A stretch of DNA of 6,738 bases from Thermoflexus hugenholtzii JAD2 (lineage in GTDB: Bacteria; Chloroflexota; Dehalococcoidia; UBA2979), in assembly GCA_945889565.1 (NCBI GenBank), contig CAMDBZ010000094.1:1-6738 (forward strand), in the 5' to 3' direction. Positions 1 to 4,816 of the stretch are shown here, piece after piece. Both the position numbers and the translations under genes were made by a program. Below the pieces are notes generated by a model. That model made no database searches and had not been told where the DNA came from. It saw only the letters and a list, made by a program, of their open reading frames with translations. Position 1 is the stretch's first letter. The number at the start of each line of letters is the position of its first letter.

Positions 1-436
1 CGCCGCCTACGCGCTCGCGCTGCTGCTCACCCCCGCGCTGCACTACCTCGATCTCGCCGAGCTGCCGCTCGCGCCGTTCTTCGCCACCCTCGGCGCCGCG
101 CTCATGGTCGCCGGCATCGCGCTGCGCATCTGGGCGATGCTCGCGCTCGGCGCCAACTACAGCCGCACGCTACGCGTCGTGCAGGGCCAGCGCGTCGTGC
201 AGGACGGCCCGTACTGGCTCGTCCGCCACCCCGTCTACCTGTCGAGCCTGCTCGTCTGGGTCGGCCTGGGCGTCGCCCTCGCCAACTGGCTCGTCACCCC
301 CGTCGTCGCCCTGCTCCTCGCCGTCGCCTACCTCGACCGCATCCGCGCCGAGGAAGCCCTCCTCCTCCGCACCTTCGGCAGCGAGTACTCGAGCTACATG
401 CACAAGACCTGGCGGCTCGTCCCAGGGCTGTACTAG
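1..436 (+). CDS. Isoprenylcysteine carboxyl methyltransferase (ICMT/PEMT)-family membrane protein, 5'-truncated
   Basis: Reading frame 2 is open from the left edge to a TAG at 434-436, giving 144 visible residues; the true start lies outside the window. An internal ATG at 104 is not the start, because good hydrophobic protein sequence precedes it. The visible part has several hydrophobic membrane segments, the family hallmark GPYWLVRHPVY (G-P-Y-x-x-V-R-H-P-x-Y), and a C-terminal segment with the EE doublet, FGSEY and WRLVP that normally close the catalytic domain. Family knowledge: these are integral-membrane S-adenosylmethionine-dependent methyltransferases. Eukaryotic members methylate prenylated cysteines, while the substrates of most bacterial members are unknown. 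The stop codon overlaps the stop of the convergent DUF559 gene. The family call is firm; the substrate cannot be inferred. Confidence 0.85.
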   Translation, partial: AAYALALLLTPALHYLDLAELPLAPFFATLGAALMVAGIALRIWAMLALGANYSRTLRVVQGQRVVQDGPYWLVRHPVYLSSLLVWVGLGVALANWLVTPVVALLLAVAYLDRIRAEEALLLRTFGSEYSSYMHKTWRLVPGLY

Positions 437-813
437 AGGCGCTCCGACTCCCCCTCGCCCCGCCGCGCGGGGAGAGGGGGCCGGGGGGTGAGGGCCGCGC
501 GCAGCGCGCTCAGCGCCGCGTGCACGTCGCGCTCGACATCCGCCGCGAGCACCCGCACGACGCGCACGCCATCCGCCTCGATCGCGCGCTGCCGCTCGGC
601 GTCCCGCCGACGCACGACATCGGCCGCATGCACACCACCATCGATCTCGATCGCGACGCGCAACTCCTCGCAGTAGAAGTCCACGACGAACGGCCCGATG
701 GTGTGCTGTCTGCGGAACTTCAACCCCTCGAAGCGACGCGCCCGCAACGCCTCCCACAGCACCCGCTCCGAGCGCGTTGCGTTTCGCCGAAGCTCACGCG
801 CAGCGTCGAGCAA
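433..813 (-). CDS. DUF559 endonuclease-like protein (Vsr / PD-(D/E)XK fold)
   Basis: 126 residues from a TTG at 811-813. The start is uncertain: an in-frame stop lies two codons upstream (817-819), no ATG or GTG gives a better N-terminus, and GAGGG abuts the TTG with no spacing. The protein has the full DUF559 signature: ARELRRNATRSERVLW at residues 5-20, FRRQHTIGPFVVDFYC at 33-48, and IEIDGGVH at 55-62, then a DAER helix and a closing VRVVRV strand. D45, E56 and D58 are the likely metal-binding residues. Family knowledge: DUF559 is related to very-short-patch-repair endonucleases, but most members have no demonstrated activity. Residues 107-122 are translated from repeat R1 and the start codon directly touches repeat R2, so both termini look shaped by the repeats. 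The last stop codon overlaps that of the convergent membrane protein gene. A mobility or repair role is inference. Confidence 0.8.
   Translation of the reverse strand: MLDAARELRRNATRSERVLWEALRARRFEGLKFRRQHTIGPFVVDFYCEELRVAIEIDGGVHAADVVRRRDAERQRAIEADGVRVVRVLAADVERDVHAALSALRAALTPRPPLPARRGEGESERL
448..494 (+). repeat. GC-rich hairpin repeat, copy R1
   Basis: A 47-nt element made of a hairpin (arms 450-463 and 467-480, 13 of 14 positions paired, 3-nt loop) followed by a tail ending GTGAGGG. It is identical to R3 (887-933) except at one base (465 versus 904), and related to R2 (814-855) in inverted orientation. It also encodes about 16 residues of the C-terminus of the minus-strand DUF559 protein. 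Repeats of this look are, from memory, scattered in multiple copies in several high-GC bacterial phyla. Confidence 0.85.
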
Positions 814-855
814 CCCTCACCCCCAGCCCCTCTCCCACTGCGTGGGCGAGGGGAG
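814..855 (-). repeat. GC-rich hairpin repeat, copy R2 (inverted)
   Basis: A 42-nt relative of R1 and R3 in opposite orientation. Its hairpin has arms 827-838 and 842-853 (11 of 12 paired, loop TGC), and its GTGAGGG tail, read on the minus strand, ends at 814 next to the DUF559 start codon. R1 and R2 thus bracket the DUF559 gene with tails pointing inward. Confidence 0.8.
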
Positions 856-886
856 CCAGAACCGAAGCACCGATCGCCGCATCATG

Positions 887-933
887 CTCCCCCTCGCCCC
901 GCCTCGCGGGGAGAGGGGGCCGGGGGGTGAGGG
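887..933 (+). repeat. GC-rich hairpin repeat, copy R3
   Basis: A 47-nt near-identical direct copy of R1 (46 of 47 bases), 439 bp downstream of it. It is separated from the inverted copy R2 by a 31-nt spacer, so R2-R3 form a head-to-head pair like the mosaic REP pairs of enterobacteria. It lies about 60 bp before the DUF4145 start. Confidence 0.85.
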
Positions 934-994
934 TTCCGGGGGCGGACGGGGCCCTGTAAGCTGCATCTCGCTCGTGTCAGCCTTGGAGAACAGT

Positions 995-1684
995 GTGTCT
1001 ACGGAGCAGGAAGCCTTCCGAATTCTCTGCGCGAAGTGCCGACGTGCTACACGCCACGAGAAACTCTTCGAGAATCGCGCTGACGAGGACGACGAGCCCT
1101 CCGGCATGTGGTCGATCGACTTCCACCGCGTGTTGAGATGTCTTGGCTGTGAGACGATTACGTTCCAACACGAGTGGGTGTTCAGCGAGAATCTGGACCA
1201 CGATGGCGTGTATCCCGTGACGTCCCTCTACCCTCCCCGACTCGGCAATGTCCGGACTCTGGACGACGCAGACTTGATGCATCTGCCATATCACGTCGGC
1301 CGGATCCTCGCCGAGACAGTCCGCGCGCTCGAAACCGACGCGCCACTGCTCGCGACAGCCGGCCTACGCGCCCTTGTCGAAGCGATCTGCAACGACCGCG
1401 GTGTACAGGGGAAGGACCTCTGGGAGAAGATCAATGGCCTCGTCGAAGCTGGCGTGATGACCAGCCAGAACGCCGACGTTCTCCTACTGCACAAAGACTT
1501 CGGGAACGCCGCGATTCACGAACTGGAGGCCCCGACAGCTGATGTGCTCCATATGCTCTTCGAGATACTGATGCAGCTCGTGCGAACGACCTACGTCGTG
1601 CCCGCGCTCGCCAAGCGAATCGTCGCGACGTCGCCACCCCCGCGCCGAACGAGGGCGACCGGGCAGAGTGGCCCGCAAGCATAG
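995..1684 (+). CDS. DUF4145-domain protein with N-terminal zinc ribbon
   Basis: 229 residues from a GTG at 995, chosen because GGAG at 985-988 sits 6 nt upstream; the longer open frame to the left only translates the hairpin repeats. A TAAGCT at 957-962 could be a -10 box, but weakly. Residues 12-15 (CAKC) and 49-52 (CLGC) form two CxxC knuckles of a likely zinc ribbon. YP at 79-80, the helix around R125-A-L-V-E, a DLWEKINGL stretch (141-149) and FGNAAIHE (169-176) match the DUF4145 pattern. Residues 212-229 are a low-complexity Pro/Arg tail. Family knowledge: DUF4145 occurs alone or with restriction and defence proteins; its biochemical role is unsettled. Codon use is less extreme in GC than the neighbours, with A/T third positions common, which suggests acquisition. 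It lies between repeat R3 and the ffh promoter, so it is probably its own transcription unit. Confidence 0.8.
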   Translation: MSTEQEAFRILCAKCRRATRHEKLFENRADEDDEPSGMWSIDFHRVLRCLGCETITFQHEWVFSENLDHDGVYPVTSLYPPRLGNVRTLDDADLMHLPYHVGRILAETVRALETDAPLLATAGLRALVEAICNDRGVQGKDLWEKINGLVEAGVMTSQNADVLLLHKDFGNAAIHELEAPTADVLHMLFEILMQLVRTTYVVPALAKRIVATSPPPRRTRATGQSGPQA

Positions 1685-1708
1685 CGGCTGTCGTCCGGCC
1701 CCCCCTGC

Positions 1709-1721
1709 TACACTTCCCCAC
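1709..1721 (+). promoter_or_regulatory. Putative leaderless promoter of ffh (-10 TACACT)
   Basis: TACACT at 1709-1714 ends 7 nt before the A of the ffh ATG, the distance at which transcription normally begins. No Shine-Dalgarno sequence lies in the pyrimidine-rich gap. The mRNA therefore probably starts at the initiation codon. No clear -35 box is visible at 16-18 nt upstream. A similar box (TATACT) precedes the tRNA gene in this window. Confidence 0.5.
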
Positions 1722-3062
1722 ATGCTCGACGCGCTCTCCGACCGCCTCCAGGGCACCTTCCGCCGCCTCGGCAACCGCGGCAAGGTCACCGAGGCCGACC
1801 TCGACGCTGCGCTGCGCGAAGTCCGCGTCGCCCTGCTCGAGGCCGACGTGAACTTCAAAGTCGTCCGCGACTTCATCGCCGCCGTCCGCGAGCGCGCGCT
1901 CGGGCAAGAGGTGCTCGCCTCCATCACCCCGGCGCAGCAGATCGTCGGCATCGTCCACCAGCAGCTGATCGAGGTGCTCGGCAAGGAGCAGGAGCCGCTC
2001 AAGCGCGCCCCGCAGGGCATCACCAAGATCCTGCTCTGCGGCGTCAAAGGCTCCGGCAAGACCACGCTCGCCGGCCGCCTCGCGCTGCACCTGCGCTCGC
2101 AGGGCATGCGCCCGCTGCTCGTCGCCACCGACTTCGAGCGCGTCGCCGCCACCGAGCAGCTGCAAGTGCTGGGCAAGCAGATCGACGTGCCCGTCTACGC
2201 CGAGGAGCGCGCGGTGCCCCCCGCGCAGGTCGCCAAGCGCGCGCTCGCCGAGGCTGCGCGCACCGGCGCCAACGCCGTCGTCATCGACACGCGCGGCGCC
2301 GTCGCCCTCGACGACGCCTTCGCCGACGAGCTCGCCGCGCTCGCCGACGAGGTCGACCCCACCGAGGTGCTGATCGTCGTCGACTCCATGACCGGCCAGG
2401 AAGCCGTCAACCTCGCGCGTGAGTTCCACGAGGCCGTCGAAGGCACCGGCATCGTCGTCACCAAGCTCGACTCCGACGCGCGCGGCGGCGCCGTGCTGTC
2501 GGTGCGCGCCGTCACCGGCCTGCCCATCAAGTTCATCACCACCGGCGAACGCCTCGAAGCGCTCGAGGCGTTCCACCCGGACCGCTTCGCCTCGCGCGTG
2601 CTCGGCATGGGCGACGTCGTCACGCTCGTCGAGAAAGCGAAGCAGGCGATCGGCGAGCGCGACTCGAAAGAGATCGCCCGCCGCATGCAGCGCGGCGAGT
2701 TCGACCTCGAGGACTTCCTCGCGCAGATGGAGCAGATGAAGCACATGGGCCCACTCTCCGGCCTGCTCGACATGTTGCCGGGCGCGGGCGCGCTCAAGAG
2801 CCAGCTGGGCGTTGCAGATCTCGGCGAAGACACCTTCAAGTACGCCACCGCGATCATCCAGTCGATGACCCCGCAGGAGCGCCGCCGCCCGGAGCTGCTC
2901 AACGGCTCGCGCCGCCGCCGCATCGCCGCCGGCTCCGGCACCACCCCCGCCGACGTGAATCGCCTGCTCAACCAGTTCACCCAGGCCAAGAAGCTGATGC
3001 AGGCCATGACTTCCGGCAAAGGCGGCGGCGGCGCCGGCCTGCGCCGCATGCTCGGCTTCTAG
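1722..3062 (+). CDS. ffh: Signal recognition particle protein Ffh (SRP54)
   Basis: 446 residues from ATG 1722, the normal Ffh length; an in-frame GTG at 1668 was rejected because MLDALSDRLQ is the canonical N-terminus. Ffh binds signal peptides emerging from the ribosome and, with 4.5S RNA and the receptor FtsY, delivers the ribosome to the membrane translocon by a paired GTPase cycle. Domains are N (about 1-95), G (about 96-305) and the Met-rich M domain (about 310-446). Visible motifs: P-loop GVKGSGKTT (107-115), DFERVAA (137-143), TKLD (247-250), DARGGA (252-257), FHPDR (284-288), LGMGD (294-298), and the M-domain RNA-binding segment SMTPQERRRP...NGSRRRR followed by a TPADVNRLL helix. Oddities: DTAGR is replaced by DTRGA (189-193), the usual Gln of GLQGSGK is Lys109, and RPAA is RVAA. 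The gene starts 37 bp after the DUF4145 gene and probably has its own leaderless promoter; rpsP follows after 217 bp. Confidence 0.95.
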   Translation: MLDALSDRLQGTFRRLGNRGKVTEADLDAALREVRVALLEADVNFKVVRDFIAAVRERALGQEVLASITPAQQIVGIVHQQLIEVLGKEQEPLKRAPQGITKILLCGVKGSGKTTLAGRLALHLRSQGMRPLLVATDFERVAATEQLQVLGKQIDVPVYAEERAVPPAQVAKRALAEAARTGANAVVIDTRGAVALDDAFADELAALADEVDPTEVLIVVDSMTGQEAVNLAREFHEAVEGTGIVVTKLDSDARGGAVLSVRAVTGLPIKFITTGERLEALEAFHPDRFASRVLGMGDVVTLVEKAKQAIGERDSKEIARRMQRGEFDLEDFLAQMEQMKHMGPLSGLLDMLPGAGALKSQLGVADLGEDTFKYATAIIQSMTPQERRRPELLNGSRRRRIAAGSGTTPADVNRLLNQFTQAKKLMQAMTSGKGGGGAGLRRMLGF

Positions 3063-3091
3063 CTCCTGCAGGCCCCGCAGGCGTCAGCACA

Positions 3092-3111
3092 AATGTTTCA
3101 CGTGAAACATT
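3092..3111. promoter_or_regulatory. parS: parS-type ParB-binding site (perfect palindrome)
   Basis: AATGTTTCACGTGAAACATT is a perfect 20-bp inverted repeat. Its inner 16 bp (3094-3109) match the chromosomal parS consensus TGTTNCACGTGAAACA with no mismatch. It lies in the non-coding gap between ffh and rpsP, so no protein constraint explains it, and it is AT-rich compared with its surroundings. Known role of parS: ParB-CTP clamps load here and spread, recruiting SMC and working with ParA in chromosome segregation. Sites usually cluster around oriC, so the locus may be origin-proximal (inference). Confidence 0.88.
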
Positions 3112-3136
3112 CCTCCCACTCGCTGGGCCCCGCCCC

Positions 3137-3165
3137 TTGGCTCCCAGCCCGCGATGACGGAGAAT
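3137..3165 (+). promoter_or_regulatory. Candidate promoter for rpsP-khpA-rimM
   Basis: TTGGCT (3137-3142) and GAGAAT (3160-3165) are separated by 17 nt, each matching 4 of 6 sigma70 consensus bases. It would give a leader of roughly 100 nt containing a 6-bp hairpin (arms 3217-3222 and 3228-3233). The match is weak; readthrough from ffh is an alternative. Confidence 0.25.
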
Positions 3166-3279
3166 CGGCGAGACTGCACCGAACAACAACGATGCCACCC
3201 GCCTGACCGCAGCGATGCCCGCCCAGCGCGGGCGCGACCGGGCCGCCGATGCCGGCGCCCCACGAACGGAGACCCGCCT

Positions 3280-3708
3280 ATGCTGCGGATGCGACTGCGC
3301 CGCACCGGCAAGACCAAGCAACCGTCCTACCGCGTCGTCATCGCCGACGCGCGCGCCAAGCGCGACGGCGCCTTCGTCGAGGTCGTCGGCCACTACAACC
3401 CCCGCCAGAAGCCGGACGTCGTCGACTTCAAGGAAGACCGCGTGCGCCACTGGCTGGAGCGCGGCGCGCAGCCCTCGGAGACCGTGCACCGCCTGCTCTT
3501 CAAGCAGGGCCTCACCACCATCGAACCGCCGAAGCGCGTGACCAAGCCCTCCAACGCCGAAGTCGCCGCCGCCCGCGAGGCCGCCGCGGCCGAAGCCGCG
3601 CGCGCCGCCGCCGCCGAGGAAGCACGAGCCGCCGCAGCCGCCGCCACCATCGAGGCTGCCCGCGCCGCCGAAGCAGCCGCAGCCGCCGACGCACCGGCGG
3701 CGGAGTAG
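3280..3708 (+). CDS. rpsP: 30S ribosomal protein S16 (bS16) with Ala-rich C-terminal extension
   Basis: 142 residues from ATG 3280, with GGAG at 3268-3271 and 8 nt spacing. The frame stays open upstream to 3154, but MLRMRLRRTGKTKQPSYRVV is the normal bS16 N-terminus (M-x-x-I-R-L-x-R-x-G-x-K-x-x-P-x-Y), which fixes the start. The core covers about residues 1-84: VVIADARAKRDGAFVEVVGHYNP is the signature stretch, followed by residues VRHWLERGAQPSETVHRLL. bS16 is a primary binder of 16S rRNA needed for 30S assembly. Residues about 90-142 are an extension made almost only of Ala, Glu and Arg, likely a long charged helix, which makes the protein far longer than the usual 80-90 residues. The stop codon overlaps the Shine-Dalgarno of khpA, indicating co-transcription. 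Confidence 0.95.
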   Translation: MLRMRLRRTGKTKQPSYRVVIADARAKRDGAFVEVVGHYNPRQKPDVVDFKEDRVRHWLERGAQPSETVHRLLFKQGLTTIEPPKRVTKPSNAEVAAAREAAAAEAARAAAAEEARAAAAAATIEAARAAEAAAAADAPAAE

Positions 3709-3711
3709 CAC

Positions 3712-3939
3712 GTGAAAGCACTCGTCGAGTACCTGGCCCGCGCGCTCGTGCGCAACCCTGAGCAGGTCAGCGTCGAGGAGGAGCGCTACGGCGAGCGCGT
3801 CGTCCTGCGCCTGCACGTCGCCGACGACGACAAGGGCCGCGTGATCGGCCGCGAAGGCCGCGTCGCGAACGCCATCCGCTCGCTGCTGCACGTCGCCGCC
3901 ACGCGCGCCGGCGTGCGCGCCACGCTCGACATCGACTAG
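3712..3939 (+). CDS. khpA: KhpA, single KH-domain RNA-binding protein (YlqC family)
   Basis: 75 residues from GTG 3712. GGAG at 3702-3705 lies 6 nt before the start and overlaps the rpsP stop, so translation is probably coupled to rpsP. The N-terminus MKALVEYLARALVRNPEQVSV is typical of the family, and the RNA-binding GxxG loop is G-R-E-G within the VIGREGRVANAIRSLL segment. Family knowledge: KhpA pairs with KhpB (Jag/EloR) and binds many RNAs, affecting cell division and elongation in streptococci; its place between rpsP and rimM is widely conserved. khpB is not in this window. Length and motifs are complete. Confidence 0.93.
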   Translation: MKALVEYLARALVRNPEQVSVEEERYGERVVLRLHVADDDKGRVIGREGRVANAIRSLLHVAATRAGVRATLDID

Positions 3940-3955
3940 CCCCGTCGCCACGCTC

Positions 3956-4492
3956 GTGACCGACAGCGCCGACCCCACCCCCGCTCAGGCGGACGACGGC
4001 GGGCGCGTCGCCGTCGGGCGCATCAACGGCACGTGGGGGCTGCGCGGCCACGTCAAGGTCACGCCCTACACCGCGAACAAGGACCGCTTCCGCCCCGGCT
4101 CCCGCTTGCTCGTCGGCGGCGCGCCGGCCGAGGTGCTCGACGTCGTGTACCCGCAGGCGTACCCGTGCGTGCGCTTCGCCGGTTACGACAGCATCGAAGC
4201 GGCCGAGGACCTGCGCGGCGCGCTGATCGAGATCGAAGCTGCCGAGCTGCCGGCGCTGCCGGAGGGCGAGTACTACCGCCACGACCTGATCGGCCTGCGT
4301 GTTGTCACGCGCGAGGGCGAGCCGCTCGGCGAGCTCGCCGACATCCTCGCGACCGGCGCGAACGACGTGTACGTCGTGCGCCGCGCCGCCGCGCCCGACG
4401 TCCTGCTGCCCGCCATCGCCGACGTCGTCCTGCGCGTCGACCTCGTGGCCCGCGAACTGGTCGTCGACCCCCTGCCCGGCCTGCTCGACTGA
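3956..4492 (+). CDS. rimM: Ribosome maturation factor RimM
   Basis: 178 residues from GTG 3956, 16 bp after the khpA stop. No Shine-Dalgarno is visible, so reinitiation after khpA is likely; no alternative start upstream fits. RimM binds S19 and the head of the pre-30S particle and is needed for 16S rRNA processing. The N-terminal domain carries VAVGRINGTWGLRGHVKV (T-W-G where T-H-G is usual) and the SIEAAEDLRG segment. The C-terminal PRC-barrel shows LPEGEYYRHDLIGLRV, then ATGANDVYVV and LLPAIADVVLRVDL, ending in PLPGLLD. The first 15 residues are a variable acidic extension. trmD and rplS, the usual downstream partners, are absent; a tRNA gene follows instead. Confidence 0.94.
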   Translation: MTDSADPTPAQADDGGRVAVGRINGTWGLRGHVKVTPYTANKDRFRPGSRLLVGGAPAEVLDVVYPQAYPCVRFAGYDSIEAAEDLRGALIEIEAAELPALPEGEYYRHDLIGLRVVTREGEPLGELADILATGANDVYVVRRAAAPDVLLPAIADVVLRVDLVARELVVDPLPGLLD

Positions 4493-4528
4493 TCCGCGCG
4501 CGCATTCGCCCGTCGCGGTAGCCCCGCC

Positions 4529-4534
4529 TATACT
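4529..4534 (+). promoter_or_regulatory. -10 box of the tRNA-Ala promoter (TATACT)
   Basis: TATACT at 4529-4534 lies 17 nt before the mature tRNA 5' end, giving a short 5' leader of about 10 nt for RNase P to remove. The hexamer 17 nt upstream (TTCGCC, 4506-4511) is a poor -35 match. Confidence 0.5.
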
Positions 4535-4551
4535 CGACACGCAGCCACGGT

Positions 4552-4627
4552 GGGGGCGTAGCTCAGTTGGGAGAGCGCTGCGTTCGCATCGCAGAGGTCA
4601 GGGGTTCGAGTCCCCTCGCCTCCACCA
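4552..4627 (+). tRNA. tRNA-Ala (anticodon CGC, reads GCG)
   Basis: A 76-nt cloverleaf with encoded CCA (4625-4627). The acceptor stem is GGGGGCG (4552-4558) paired with CGCCTCC (4617-4623), including the G3-U70 wobble that identifies alanine tRNAs. The D stem is GCTC/GAGC. The anticodon stem CTGCG/CGCAG encloses loop TTCGCAT with anticodon CGC at 4585-4587. The T stem AGGGG/CCCCT carries the TTCGAGT loop, and the discriminator base is A4624. All stems pair fully. A GCG-reading tRNA suits the codon use of this GC-rich genome. Confidence 0.97.
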
Positions 4628-4650
4628 CCGCCGTCTGCTCGCTGCGATCA

Positions 4651-4681
4651 CCTGCACGCGGCTCAGTGAGCCGCGGGCAGG
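4651..4681. terminator. Strong hairpin downstream of the tRNA, possible terminator
   Basis: CCTGC (4651-4655) pairs with GCAGG (4677-4681), then an A-G mismatch, then CGCGGCTC (4657-4664) pairs with GAGCCGCG (4668-4675) around the loop AGT. That gives 13 base pairs. It starts 23 nt after the tRNA. There is no T-run on either strand, so termination is plausible but not of the classic type. Confidence 0.45.
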
Positions 4682-4730
4682 GCAGTCAACGGCTGGCGCG
4701 CTCCCCGGTCCCCCTAGGCCTCCCGCCCCA

Positions 4731-4784
4731 TGCCGAGGCACACAGCGACACCCGCGTCAGCACGCCTCAGCGGTGTGCTCGGCA
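4731..4784. repeat. Imperfect inverted repeat between tRNA and SDR gene
   Basis: TGCCGAG plus CACAC (4731-4737, 4739-4743, with G4738 bulged) pairs with GTGTG plus CTCGGCA (4773-4784), enclosing 29 nt. It lies 32 nt beyond the stop codon of the minus-strand SDR gene and could end that transcript; no T-run follows. The rest of the 4628-4816 gap holds nothing I recognise. Confidence 0.4.
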
Positions 4785-4816
4785 GTGTTCGCGAGGGCGC
4801 GCTGGGCAGGCCGGCG

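Noticed and set aside
448..933. CRISPR array formed by the three repeats
   Set aside because: Copies are in mixed orientation, unevenly spaced, and one gap holds a gene; each is a self-complementary hairpin, unlike CRISPR repeat-spacer units.
698..994. N-terminal extension of the DUF4145 frame
   Set aside because: It translates hairpin repeats (HPQPLSHCVGEG-type peptide), and GTG 995 has a good Shine-Dalgarno.
1668..1721. Upstream GTG start for ffh
   Set aside because: It would overlap the DUF4145 gene and the -10 box and add a non-Ffh peptide; MLDALSDRLQ at 1722 is the standard N-terminus.
1431..2744. Long minus-strand ORFs opposite ffh
   Set aside because: Low-complexity antisense frames caused by GC-biased codons; the plus strand encodes a clear Ffh.
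3065..3081. Terminator after ffh (CCTGC/GCAGG)
   Set aside because: Only 5 bp with a 7-nt loop and no T-run; too weak to call.
3154..3279. N-terminal extension of rpsP from ATG 3154
   Set aside because: The extension is in frame but has no homology to bS16, whereas the start at 3280 has a Shine-Dalgarno and the canonical N-terminus.
3084..3317. Minus-strand ORF ending near the MFHVKH-coding palindrome
   Set aside because: The MFHVKH string is simply parS translated; the remainder is Arg-rich shadow sequence without family resemblance.
3710..3720. Second parS-like half site CACGTGAAA at the khpA start
   Set aside because: Only one half matches; the left side lacks TGTTT and the right side has an extra G, so it is not a ParB palindrome. 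The bases serve as start codon region.
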